Shown: positions 1 to 6,836 of the stretch, piece by piece
How positions within the stretch are numbered: the stretch's first letter is position 1
How the letters are laid out: each line of letters begins with the position of its first letter
Assembly (NCBI GenBank): GCA_005879255.1
Contig: VBKY01000192.1
Span: 1-11,026 of the forward strand
DNA length: 11,026 nucleotides
From: Deltaproteobacteria bacterium
GTDB lineage: Bacteria; Desulfobacterota_B; Binatia; UBA9968
Reading direction: 5' to 3'
Position numbers and translations under genes: made by a program
The notes under the pieces: generated by a model
What the model was told of the DNA's origin: nothing
Seen by the model: the letters and a program-made list of their open reading frames with translations, nothing else
The model's database searches: none

Positions 1-759
1 GTAACGACCGTCTTTACACCGATAAATGTTCGTACCGGCGCCGCCGTAAGCTTTCGCGCCGGGACGCCGCTCCAGCCGATTCTCCCGGCTGTAACGCGCG
101 ATGGAGCTGCTGTTCGCGAATGTCAGTGCTTCCTGCAGCGATATATCGATGCGTTGGCCGGCGCCGGTTTCACGCTCGTGCCGAATGCCGGCGAGCGCGA
201 GCATCGCCGCAACGCCGCCCGCCATCTGGTAAGCGAGATGACTTGGCGCCGTGCATTGCCCTTTGGTGTTATCGCCCTGACCGAAAAGAAAACCACCGGT
301 CGCATTGGAGATGGCATCGCTGCCTTTGTAATGGCGATAGGGACCTGTGCGTCCGAAGGGCGTGAGCGAAACGATCACCAAGTGTGAAAACTCTTCTTTA
401 AAGCGTTGGTTGTCAAAGCCGAACTTTTCCAGATATCCAAGCGGCGTCGCTTCGACGAAAAGATTCGCCGACGCCAGCAGCTTGGCAAAAATCTCGCGAT
501 CCGAATCGTGGTTCAGATCGAAAACAATGCTGCGCTTGTTCGTATTGGCGTGAATAAAAGTGAGGCTGCGCTCGGGATGCTCGATATTGCCAGCGAACGG
601 AGGCACCAGACGGTTTGGATCACCGCCCGGCGGTTCGACTTTTATGACGTCGGCCCCGAGATCGGCGAGCCAGCGGGTCGCGTAGGATGCCGGTATGTCG
701 CCCAGTTCGATGACACGGAGATGACTTAAGGCACCACGATCAGGAAGATTTTCTGGCAA
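1..759 (-). CDS. CaiB/BaiF family (type III) CoA-transferase, 3' end outside window
   Basis: The reverse strand reads open for 253 codons and runs off the left edge, so only the N-terminal part of a protein that is usually about 400 residues is present. Family signatures are clear: LRVIELGD near residue 14, LGADVIKVEPPGGD at 34, NKRSIVFDL at 74, SLTPFGRTGPY at about 131-141 and TGAGQRIDISLQEA at about 198-211. Such enzymes move CoA between acyl-CoA and a carboxylic acid in the cytoplasm. An in-frame TAG at 771-769 and the absence of any ATG before the conserved domain point to a TTG start at 759, with GAGG four bases upstream. Oddly, the position that carries the catalytic Asp in characterised members (Asp169 in formyl-CoA transferase) appears to be Tyr177. 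Gene identity is firm; start codon and activity are less sure. Confidence 0.88.
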   Translation of the reverse strand, partial: MPENLPDRGALSHLRVIELGDIPASYATRWLADLGADVIKVEPPGGDPNRLVPPFAGNIEHPERSLTFIHANTNKRSIVFDLNHDSDREIFAKLLASANLFVEATPLGYLEKFGFDNQRFKEEFSHLVIVSLTPFGRTGPYRHYKGSDAISNATGGFLFGQGDNTKGQCTAPSHLAYQMAGGVAAMLALAGIRHERETGAGQRIDISLQEALTFANSSSIARYSRENRLERRPGAKAYGGAGTNIYRCKDGRY

Positions 760-813
760 GGGGCCTCGCTATTTTAAATTGATAATTCCGTGATCCTATC
801 CTGGTTTTTGGCA

Positions 814-839
814 TAGGGTACGGCATGTCGTGCCCCTAC
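814..839. repeat. Imperfect palindrome, REP-like, in the CoA-transferase/reductase gap
   Basis: A 26-base imperfect inverted repeat with arms TAGGGTACG and CGTGCCCCTA around a GCATGT core lies in the 113-base gap between two minus-strand genes. It could fold in the transcript, but no T-run follows, so an intrinsic terminator is not supported. Its form resembles dispersed intergenic palindromes; only one copy was found in this window. Confidence 0.4.
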
Positions 840-872
840 AGTCGAACGCCACGTCGATAGTCGTTGGCAAAT

Positions 873-1874
873 TCATTTGCTCAGATCGACCAGCACGCGA
901 CCCCGAATGCCGCCTTTGAGGATCTCGTCTATCTTCGGATTCAATTCTTCAAGTGAAACTTCAGTCACGAGCTCGGCAAGATCGATCCCCCATTCGCCGG
1001 CGAGTTTGCTCCAAGCCATCTGCCGTGAGCGCATGGGAATCTCGACAGAATCGACGCCCAGCAGGCTCACACCGCGCAGAATAAACGGGAACACATTGAC
1101 GTTGAGATCGGCGGACATGGCGTTGCCGCATGCGGTGACCAGGCCGCCGTGCTTTGCGGTCTTGAGCGCCGTCGCCAGAATATTGCCGCCGACGGTATCG
1201 ACGACACCGGCCCAGCGCGGTTTTTGCAGCGGCCGGCCCGATGTGTCATTCGCCTCTTCGCGGGAAATAATTGTCTTGGCGCCGAGCCCGGTAAGAAAAG
1301 CTTGTTCGCTTACTTTTCCGGTTGCGGCGACGACATTGAAACCGAGCTTGGCAAGGATCGCCACGGCCACACTGCCGACACCGCCGGTCGCGCCGGTAAC
1401 CAACACCTCGCCGGAGTCCTTGGACAATCCGCTCGCCATCAAACGAATGACGCATAACGCGGCTGTGAGTCCCGCCGTCCCGTAGCTCATGCTGTCTTTC
1501 AAGGACAGGCCTTGCGGTAATTTGATTGCCCAAGCGGACGGCACGCTGATGAATTGACCGAAACCGCCGGCGGTATTCATGCCGAGATCGTAGCCCATAA
1601 CGATCACCTGATCGCCAACACCGAACGATTTTGTCGTGGAATCGGCCACCACTCCCGCAGCGTCGATGCCCGGCGTGTGCGGATATTTTTTCGTGACGCC
1701 TTTGTTGCCAGTCGCGGACAATGCGTCTTTGTAATTCAACGACGAATATTTCACCTCGATGATCAACTCGCCGGCCGGCAAATCGCTCAACGCCTTTTGC
1801 TTGATCTCACGAACGAATGTTTTCTCCGCGGTCTCCGACACGACCATTGCCTTGAAAGTTTGCGGTAACGCCAT
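873..1874 (-). CDS. YhdH/AcuI-type NADPH-dependent acryloyl-CoA reductase/quinone oxidoreductase (MDR superfamily)
   Basis: A complete zinc-independent medium-chain reductase of 333 residues, close to the roughly 325 usual for YhdH/AcuI. An N-terminal GroES-like domain carries SSLNYKDALSATG (about residues 44-56) and YPHTPGIDAAGVV (about 64-76). The Rossmann nucleotide site VTGATGGVGS follows at about 159-168, and the family-typical FPFILRGVSLLGVDS at about 262-276. Known members reduce acryloyl-CoA to propionyl-CoA with NADPH, or act on related enones. The reading frame opens at 1880, but AGGAG abuts that ATG directly, whereas it lies six bases before the second ATG at 1874, so 1874 is preferred. 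It points toward the CoA-transferase gene, and the two may share a transcript. The exact substrate is unknown. Confidence 0.9.
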   Translation of the reverse strand: MALPQTFKAMVVSETAEKTFVREIKQKALSDLPAGELIIEVKYSSLNYKDALSATGNKGVTKKYPHTPGIDAAGVVADSTTKSFGVGDQVIVMGYDLGMNTAGGFGQFISVPSAWAIKLPQGLSLKDSMSYGTAGLTAALCVIRLMASGLSKDSGEVLVTGATGGVGSVAVAILAKLGFNVVAATGKVSEQAFLTGLGAKTIISREEANDTSGRPLQKPRWAGVVDTVGGNILATALKTAKHGGLVTACGNAMSADLNVNVFPFILRGVSLLGVDSVEIPMRSRQMAWSKLAGEWGIDLAELVTEVSLEELNPKIDEILKGGIRGRVLVDLSK

Positions 1875-2216
1875 TTCCATCTCCTAATCTTGCGCCATTT
1901 TTGATTACCTTCAGCGGTACCGAAAATAAAGCCAAACTGTCAAGAGCCGGTCATGAAAGAAGCCGCGCCGGGTGGCGGGGGATTGGTCCAAGGGCACACG
2001 ACTCGTTCAAGCCGTTCAAATAGTTCAAAACGTTCAAGCCGTTTAACTCTCCGGAAAGGAATCTGACGATTTGAACCGGCGATTTAAACGGAATGCATAA
2101 CCACAATGAGATTTGTTCTAAAGGCGTCACCCCGAATGTTTTTATCGGAGGTCACCCAAGTCGAACTATGTCGAGGAATTTCGCGGACAGGGTTGTCGAA
2201 CAGGTCAAAGCCAGAC
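1875..2216. other. Gene-free spacer between two minus-strand gene groups
   Basis: No credible coding sequence was found on either strand. It holds a 9-bp tandem repeat (2005-2049), a possible 8-bp stem pairing CCGTTTAA (2039-2046) with TTAAACGG (2084-2091), and a weak hairpin at 2126-2155. Base composition changes across it: the genes to the left look richer in G+C than the operon to the right. It may therefore mark the junction of two separately acquired blocks. Confidence 0.6.
2005..2049. repeat. 9-bp tandem repeat, GTTCAANNN x4 plus one degenerate unit
   Basis: Units are GTTCAAGCC, GTTCAAATA, GTTCAAAAC, GTTCAAGCC and GTTTAACTC, an exact 9-base period. The first six bases are constant in four units and the last three vary. 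It lies upstream of the reductase gene (minus strand) and beyond the end of the radical-SAM operon. No protein-coding frame explains it. Its role is unknown. Confidence 0.75.
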
Positions 2217-2359
2217 CTATGAATTCTTCTCCACCGGGCGGAACTTAGGCAAAGTGTATTCTCCTAGATCCTAGTAAATCACTTCCAGCGGCATGCCCGT
2301 ATGAACTTTTTCCGAATCACGATTGACGACGTTGCATACTTAGCGCTGATGTTAGCCAC
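2217..2359 (-). pseudogene. Decayed DUF35-type OB-fold protein relic (start and C-terminus only)
   Basis: Just downstream of the cupin-like gene, AAGGAGG lies seven bases before a GTG at 2359, reading MANISAKYA. The frame then leaves homology and stops at 2281-2279. With one base added near 2332 the same strand reads NVVNRDSEKVH-TGMPLEVIY, then an in-frame TAG (2273-2271), then DLGEY-TLPKFRPVEKNS and a stop at 2219-2217. GMPxEVxY followed by TLPKFRP is the usual C-terminal ending of DUF35 (acyl-CoA-associated OB-fold) proteins, of which about 90 upstream residues are missing. The best reading is a gene that kept its translation start and C-terminus but lost its middle, then gained a frameshift and an amber stop. 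The homology is from motif memory, not a search. Confidence 0.55.
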
Positions 2360-2386
2360 GTGATCTCCTCCTTGGCAATTGTGTCG

Positions 2387-2815
2387 CTACGCGCGAAACC
2401 GCCGCGCCTTTCCTGCCGTCAGCAGCTCCTGCTCGAAGTCTTCTCCAAACAGAGGTCCATCGACTGATACGAAGAATGTACATCCCTCAGGCCCAGGAAT
2501 GAGACTTTCTCTCTTGAGCCCCTTGGGCGTGCAAATATAATTTCCCGGCCCAATCGTTTCACCGTCAGAGACAAAATAGCCCTCGAGAACGAGCAGCTCT
2601 GCATTGCCGCCATAACCGTGCTCGCCGAAAGGATTGTAGCCTTCCGGCCAATAAATCAGATACGTTCCTGCCCCGGTGTCGGCGTCAAATCTTAAGACTT
2701 TCAGCTTTCCCTTACCTAGGGAACTTTCCCAGGGGATTTGACCTTTCCACGATTTGAACACAGCAAGATCGTTGTGCCAGATGACTTCGTCGAGATGAAA
2801 TTTTGCGCTTCTCAC
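2387..2815 (-). CDS. Small cupin-like protein
   Basis: 142 residues with a single-domain cupin pattern. GEHGYGGNAELLVLEGYF (residues 64-81) fits cupin motif 1, with His66 and Glu73 as candidate metal ligands, and DGETIGPGNYICTPKG (84-99) fits the following beta turn and motif 2 region. Single-domain cupins bind a metal or small ligand and include dioxygenases, decarboxylases and sensors, so no reaction can be assigned; it resembles the ChrR/DUF4437 type most. The start is GTG, whose bases overlap the TGA of the preceding small gene (GTGA), which implies translational coupling. It is the fourth gene of the radical-SAM operon and is likely cytoplasmic; no signal peptide is seen. Confidence 0.72.
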   Translation of the reverse strand: MRSAKFHLDEVIWHNDLAVFKSWKGQIPWESSLGKGKLKVLRFDADTGAGTYLIYWPEGYNPFGEHGYGGNAELLVLEGYFVSDGETIGPGNYICTPKGLKRESLIPGPEGCTFFVSVDGPLFGEDFEQELLTAGKARRFRA

Positions 2816-3042
2816 GCTTGTACGATCCTCTTGATCTCTGCTTCGACAAGACTCAATTTATCCGGGGCGCGAACGATGTTGCGGTCCACGGTGCAGTCAC
2901 AGCGCCCGCCGTGCTTGAACAGAACGCCATAAATGTGATTTTGTTTAGGGGGCTCTGTTGCATGCCCTTCAACGAGCTCGCGTACGCGCCGATATTTTCC
3001 GTTACAATCTTGATAGGGTATCTCAGCCAGCGCTTCTAGCAT
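2812..3042 (-). CDS. Hypothetical 76-residue protein with three cysteines, coupled to the radical-SAM operon
   Basis: I do not recognise a family. The reading frame opens further upstream, but that extension lies inside the pseudo-radical-SAM gene. The ATG at 3042 has AAGGTG about four bases before it and gives 76 residues overlapping the previous gene by 20 bases. Its stop overlaps the cupin GTG start by four bases. Overlap at both ends and the same strand support a real gene made in step with its neighbours. The protein is soluble and basic in the middle, with Cys13 and a Cys48-Asp-Cys50 pair (GRCDC) and a helix-like C-terminus (about 60-75). It could be a small subunit, adaptor or electron-transfer partner of the radical-SAM pair. 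A peptide substrate is possible but less likely, since there is no evident leader/core layout. Confidence 0.68.
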   Translation of the reverse strand: MLEALAEIPYQDCNGKYRRVRELVEGHATEPPKQNHIYGVLFKHGGRCDCTVDRNIVRAPDKLSLVEAEIKRIVQA

Positions 3043-4201
3043 CTTGCACCTTTTCCATCGAGTTCTTTGCATCCGACTTAAGGGGCGCACCCCGGCCAAT
3101 ATCGTAGACGCCACTATCAGGGTAGCGGCTTCGTCCAGGCCCCATGAGATAACCGATGGGCTCATCCTGCCCGTACTTCACCCAAGCGTCGTACCAGACT
3201 CTGTCAACCTCTAAAAAAAATTCCGTCGCTGGCTGACGCAGGCCGGCTAAAGCTGCAGTCAGTTCCGCACGCCAGTGAATCAGATTCGGAACCACGCCAT
3301 GCATCATAAGAAACCGAATTCCCTCGCTGGTAGAGGCCAAGGCTTCGTCGCTACTTTTGAAACCCGAGGTTTCCGCCATTTCTAGACCTACGGCAAACCG
3401 AGGAAGGGCAGCGTTCCAGCCGTAAACATAAACCTGGTCGAGCAATCGGCGGACCCATTCCTCCCAGCCTATTTTTTTGTTTTCGCCGGGACACAGAAGC
3501 GCAAAAAGCTGCTGATTCCATACTCCAGGATTGGACAGACGAGCCTCGACCCCGTGTCGATGGATACGCTTTTCTATCTCGACTGGCATGGGAGACATCT
3601 CCAGTAGGATCGGCACCTGGTGGCCAATGCGGCCTCGAATGGCGTCGACGTATTGCAAAAAAAACTCTGCCTCTTCTTGCTGATCCATGGAGTCTAAAAC
3701 AGTCTTCCCGCCAAGTAGAATACACGATGGCATCTCTTGCGGTGGGCGTTGCTTTTTAACAAATATTTCCGCGACAGCATCGGCGACCTTGGCAGGGTCA
3801 TGAACTTCGTTGCCAAAGCCAACGGGGCTCACCTGAGCATCGGGCGAGACTACTGCGGAGTAAGGCGTGCCATCGGCGAACATTGCACTTTGATAGGCAG
3901 AATCTTGCGGAAAGGGATGTGCCAAGGCGACAATATCTCCCCCTTCTCTGTCGACCACTTTCAAGTGCTCCCCGTTACTCTCGATTCGATAGGGCGAGTC
4001 GTGTTGTTTGTTGACGCGGATAATCGTCCGGCGCAAAGAATAAGGCCCACCCTCCAACCGCAACAGCCCACGCACATCATCGACTTTCAACTCTCTTTCC
4101 CAAGAAAGGCCGTGGGTTAACAACTCTTCTTTGACAATAGCTTCTTGGGAAAGGTCGGAATAGCGGCTGAAAAGCTCCTCTAGTTTCTTTAGCCTGCTCA
4201 T
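3023..4201 (-). CDS. Degenerate radical-SAM paralogue lacking the cluster cysteines
   Basis: 392 residues, colinear with the radical-SAM protein just upstream. Shared landmarks are GGPYSLRRTI versus GGPYQLRRTI, FADGTPY versus FSDGTPF, the LLGGKT/LNGGTI strand, GWEEWVRRLLDQV versus GRNEWIRRMLDQV, and SEGIRFLMMHGVV versus TEGLRFFMSHGIV. Between FADGTPY (108-114) and HDPAKVADA (134-142) the partner has an extra stretch of about 30 residues carrying all cluster cysteines. Here it is missing, and only Cys160 and Cys237 remain. It cannot bind a radical-SAM [4Fe-4S] cluster in the usual way, so a structural, substrate-binding or regulatory subunit is inferred. The reading frame opens at 4243, but GCAGGA six bases before the ATG at 4201 makes that start better, 23 bases after the upstream stop. 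Confidence 0.82.
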   Translation of the reverse strand: MSRLKKLEELFSRYSDLSQEAIVKEELLTHGLSWERELKVDDVRGLLRLEGGPYSLRRTIIRVNKQHDSPYRIESNGEHLKVVDREGGDIVALAHPFPQDSAYQSAMFADGTPYSAVVSPDAQVSPVGFGNEVHDPAKVADAVAEIFVKKQRPPQEMPSCILLGGKTVLDSMDQQEEAEFFLQYVDAIRGRIGHQVPILLEMSPMPVEIEKRIHRHGVEARLSNPGVWNQQLFALLCPGENKKIGWEEWVRRLLDQVYVYGWNAALPRFAVGLEMAETSGFKSSDEALASTSEGIRFLMMHGVVPNLIHWRAELTAALAGLRQPATEFFLEVDRVWYDAWVKYGQDEPIGYLMGPGRSRYPDSGVYDIGRGAPLKSDAKNSMEKVQDARSAG

Positions 4202-4224
4202 TTTCGGTCCTGCTGTTGGAAAAA

Positions 4225-5574
4225 TTAGTCCCCCATGTCCCATGCGGCGCTGTTGGGATAATGGTTGCGGCCTGGACCGATGGGATGACGGGTTTGGGGA
4301 GGAAGATCGAATTCAACAAGCAGATCGTACCAATTCCGGTCAATCTGGATGAAGTAATCAACGGGCGGTGGCGTTTGGCCGCCAAGCGCCGAAAGCGCCT
4401 CGACGCACCAACTGATGGGACGAACAACAATGCCGTGACTCATAAAAAACCTCAGCCCCTCTGTGGTAGATCTGACTGCTTCTTTAACCGTCTTGAAGCC
4501 CCAGGGCTGAGCCATTTCGACACCGGCGACAAAGCCAGGAATAACATGCCCCACGCCAAATATATCAACTTGATCCAGCATCCGCCGAATCCACTCGTTG
4601 CGTCCGATGTGGCGCGCTTTCCCGGGTGAGATGATTTCAAAGAGATCTTCATCCCAGACTTCAAAGTTCGATGACCGTGAGGTGACTCCAGCTTCTTTGG
4701 CGCGTTTTTCCATCTCCTCGGTCCATGGGATGGACTGAAGCATGATAGGAACTTTATTGCCTGTGCGCTCCCGAACGGCGGCAACGAATGAGAGGTAAAA
4801 CTCTTGCTCGGACTGTTTGCGCAAAATATGTTCGATCGTGCCGCCGTTGAGATGGATCTGGTAAGGGCGCCTCAGCTCAGGAAATCGGGTCCAATCTTCG
4901 ACAATAAACAGGTGGAAGGCGGCCTCGGCGACCTCCTCGGGCTTCTTGGGAGTGATGTAACCGATTTGTCCCAACAGTTTCTTCGTGCGCGCATTCTCAT
5001 TGATGTCGCAAAATTTGCACTCGTCCTCTGGGCCCCAATACTGGCATTGACGAAATACGATGCAGTCACCTCGCTCCTCCAATACATGAGGAAAAGGAGT
5101 TCCGTCAGAAAACTGCTTCTTAAAATAATCCAATGGCGGTTTGCCCCACGGCTTTACGTCAGCAATCAGCTTGCGAGTGGCACGATCTAGGATCCGCGGA
5201 ACCCCGTCGACCACATCAATAAGATACGGGGATGAAGGATTGATCCTCGGGCGCATAATGGTTCGGCGCAGCTGGTAGGGCCCGCCATGCACCTCAATGA
5301 CGTTGGGTAACTTGATCGGCGCCTTTTGATCGTCCATCTTGTCTAGACGACCCTGGTCCCATGAAAAAAGATGATAAGTCTTGAGAACTTCCCCCCCGCC
5401 GAAATTGATCGCCTCGTTCGTGAACATGAATCCTTCGCGCTGCGTGTCCTCTTTGACAATGACCTCGGCATTCACGTCGGGGTAACGCTTGAACAAAGCC
5501 TCGATGTGTTCCTCTCGCGGTTTTACTTCGTGCTCTACACCTAATAGCATGGCTTCACCCCTCTCGTATTTCAT
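4225..5574 (-). CDS. Radical-SAM-like enzyme with CX8CX2C motif
   Basis: 449 residues; first gene of the minus-strand operon. Residues 171-189 run DCIVFRQ-CQYWGPEDECKFC, giving Cys177-X8-Cys186-X2-Cys189 plus Cys171. This fits a radical-SAM cluster site wider than the canonical CX3CX2C; Elp3 (CX9CX2C) shows that such spacing is possible. HLNGGTI (241-247) sits where radical-SAM barrels carry the GGE-type SAM-contact strand, and alternating strand/helix segments continue to about residue 390. The expected role is reductive cleavage of SAM to start a radical reaction on an unknown substrate in the cytoplasm. An N-terminal domain of about 150 residues is shared with its paralogue. Two starts are possible: ATG 5574 (GGAG nine bases before) or ATG 5550 (GGGGTGA about four bases before). 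A divergent promoter and an operator-like palindrome lie upstream. Confidence 0.78.
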   Translation of the reverse strand: MKYERGEAMLLGVEHEVKPREEHIEALFKRYPDVNAEVIVKEDTQREGFMFTNEAINFGGGEVLKTYHLFSWDQGRLDKMDDQKAPIKLPNVIEVHGGPYQLRRTIMRPRINPSSPYLIDVVDGVPRILDRATRKLIADVKPWGKPPLDYFKKQFSDGTPFPHVLEERGDCIVFRQCQYWGPEDECKFCDINENARTKKLLGQIGYITPKKPEEVAEAAFHLFIVEDWTRFPELRRPYQIHLNGGTIEHILRKQSEQEFYLSFVAAVRERTGNKVPIMLQSIPWTEEMEKRAKEAGVTSRSSNFEVWDEDLFEIISPGKARHIGRNEWIRRMLDQVDIFGVGHVIPGFVAGVEMAQPWGFKTVKEAVRSTTEGLRFFMSHGIVVRPISWCVEALSALGGQTPPPVDYFIQIDRNWYDLLVEFDLPPQTRHPIGPGRNHYPNSAAWDMGD

Positions 5575-5604
5575 GGGCCACTGCTCCGCAACAACTATTC
5601 AATG

Positions 5605-5631
5605 CATATCGACAAAATAATTTCGTGTCAA
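5605..5631 (-). promoter_or_regulatory. Putative promoter of the radical-SAM operon
   Basis: The minus strand carries a perfect TTGACA (5631-5626). A weak -10 follows, either TATGCA at 17 bases or GATATG at 15 bases. It lies 31-57 bases upstream of the 5574 start. A TTCG-N7-CGAA palindrome ends 21 bases before the -35 box, a position that suits an activator. Confidence 0.5.
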
Positions 5632-5652
5632 GAAACCAAGTGTCGATGTTTG

Positions 5653-5667
5653 TTCGCTATTGACGAA
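5653..5667. promoter_or_regulatory. Operator-like palindrome, copy 1 (TTCGCTATTGACGAA)
   Basis: It matches TTCG-N2-AT-N2-ACGAA, shared by four sites in the two control regions flanking this locus. It is nearest the radical-SAM operon promoter. It is an inferred binding site for the IclR-family regulator encoded at 9513-10379. Confidence 0.6.
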
Positions 5668-5705
5668 TGATAAATTCTATTGACCACGGTCTCGCTTGTG
5701 TATCG

Positions 5706-5720
5706 TTCGCAATATACGAA
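5706..5720. promoter_or_regulatory. Operator-like palindrome, copy 2 (TTCGCAATATACGAA)
   Basis: It matches the shared TTCG-N2-AT-N2-ACGAA pattern, with half-sites TTCGCA and TACGAA around ATA. It lies 29 bases upstream of the TTGACA of the plus-strand transporter operon. An upstream position suggests activation; inferred IclR target. Confidence 0.65.
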
Positions 5721-5749
5721 TCTTTTGGACTGCTGCAGCTGAAAGTGGA

Positions 5750-5779
5750 TTGACAATTTGAAAAGAACGGGGATATTGT
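5750..5779 (+). promoter_or_regulatory. Promoter of the binding-protein/amidohydrolase operon
   Basis: TTGACA (5750-5755) is followed after 16 bases by GATATT or after 18 bases by TATTGT (within 5772-5779). The same boxes with the same spacing recur at 10505-10534 in front of another binding-protein gene, which strengthens the call. Confidence 0.65.
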
Positions 5780-5831
5780 GCCGTCAGTAGAGCGAGACAA
5801 GACATGCGCTAAAAAATGGGGAACGTAAACG

Positions 5832-6836
5832 ATGGAAGCAAAAAAGTTGGGGTGGCTTTGTAGTTCTCTCATTTTCTTCCTCCTAGCCGTACTGTATCCG
5901 GCCTCCACTCTGGCCCAACGTAACGAGGTTTTTGTTCTCGTCTCTAATCACTTTCCTTATTATTGGAATTCTTACGTCGGAGTTGAAAGAGGGTTTTTTG
6001 CCGATGAGAACCTCGACGTCAAGATTGTCGCTATGGGCAGTGCCGAGCTGTCTCTAAAAGGGATCATTGGGGGAAGTGGCCAAGTTGCTCTTACCAACCC
6101 CATTGGCGCCATACTGGCTCGGCGACAGGGAGCGCCAGTTACGATTGTCGGTAGTATCATCCACAAACCTCTATATGAACTTATCGCAGCACCGCGATTC
6201 AGGAGCATTAAGGATTTGAAAGGTGAAACTTTGGCTGTGCAGTCGATGTTTTCGGCCGAAGGCGTATTACTTCGTACGCTTCTCCAGAGGCATGGCCTCA
6301 GCTATCCCCGGGACTTCACCGTCTTTCAAGTTGCCGGCGGAACGAGAGGAAGGCTAGCTGCAGTCACGAGCGGCCGCCTGGCTGCAGCGTTGTTGGTGAT
6401 TCCGACGAACGTTATTGCCCTTGAACAGGGACTGATAAGTCTAGGCACAACCGTCGACATCTGGCCTTCATTCGAATTCGTCAATATCGTCGCTGACCAA
6501 CGCTGGCTGAGCCAAAAGCCCCAAGCAACTATAGGTTTCTTGACCGCGATGTTACGAGCCAACCGGTGGCTCTACGACCCAAGAAACAAGAGAGAAGCCG
6601 CAGAAATCCTCACGAAATACACAAAGCTTTCGGCGAAGCATGCGGAACTCTCTTATGATGCCTACCTCGCTAAGTACAAAGCAATCAGCCCCGATGCCAC
6701 CAACCAAACCGAGGGATTTCAACAAATGGAAAAGGTCATGATGGAGCTAGGACAACTCGACGGGGTTTACCCCATGGAAGAATTTGTCGATAAGCAGCCT
6801 CTTGAAAGAGCCCTCGAACGGGTCAAGGGCAAGTAG
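5832..6836 (+). CDS. ABC-type substrate-binding protein, NMT1/THI5 (SsuA/TauA-like) family
   Basis: 334 residues, normal for the family. A secretion signal at 1-28 (Lys-Lys, a hydrophobic stretch LIFFLLAVLYP, cleavage near STLA-Q) sends it to the periplasm. The family pattern is clear: FPYYWNSYVGVERGFFADEN at about 37-56, then a glycine-rich strand (GGSGQVALTNP), DLKGETLAV at about 132-140, GGTRGRLAAVTSGRLAAA in the hinge region and a helical C-terminus. Relatives bind sulfonates, nitrate, thiamine precursors, aromatic acids or phthalate-type compounds; the ligand here is unknown. GGGGAA precedes the ATG by about nine bases. It is first in the plus operon, divergent from the radical-SAM genes. 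No permease or ATPase gene is in the window. Confidence 0.88.
   Translation: MEAKKLGWLCSSLIFFLLAVLYPASTLAQRNEVFVLVSNHFPYYWNSYVGVERGFFADENLDVKIVAMGSAELSLKGIIGGSGQVALTNPIGAILARRQGAPVTIVGSIIHKPLYELIAAPRFRSIKDLKGETLAVQSMFSAEGVLLRTLLQRHGLSYPRDFTVFQVAGGTRGRLAAVTSGRLAAALLVIPTNVIALEQGLISLGTTVDIWPSFEFVNIVADQRWLSQKPQATIGFLTAMLRANRWLYDPRNKREAAEILTKYTKLSAKHAELSYDAYLAKYKAISPDATNQTEGFQQMEKVMMELGQLDGVYPMEEFVDKQPLERALERVKGK

Noticed and set aside
877..1485. Long plus-strand open frame (202 codons) opposite the reductase gene
   Set aside because: It is antisense to a clear AcuI-type gene, has no recognisable domain and a serine/proline/arginine-rich shadow composition.
2005..2049. CRISPR array
   Set aside because: The repeat is six to nine bases with three-base variable parts, far too short for CRISPR repeats and spacers, and no cas gene is present.
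2126..2155. Intrinsic terminator after the radical-SAM operon
   Set aside because: A mismatched stem around CCCCGA/TCGGAGG is present, but no T-run follows on the minus strand.
3043..3165. Upstream extension of the 76-residue gene to 3165
   Set aside because: It would lie wholly within the pseudo-radical-SAM gene in another frame; the ATG at 3042 has its own ribosome site.
4216..4629. Plus-strand open frame (137 codons) opposite the radical-SAM gene
   Set aside because: Shadow of a strongly supported minus-strand gene; no domain.
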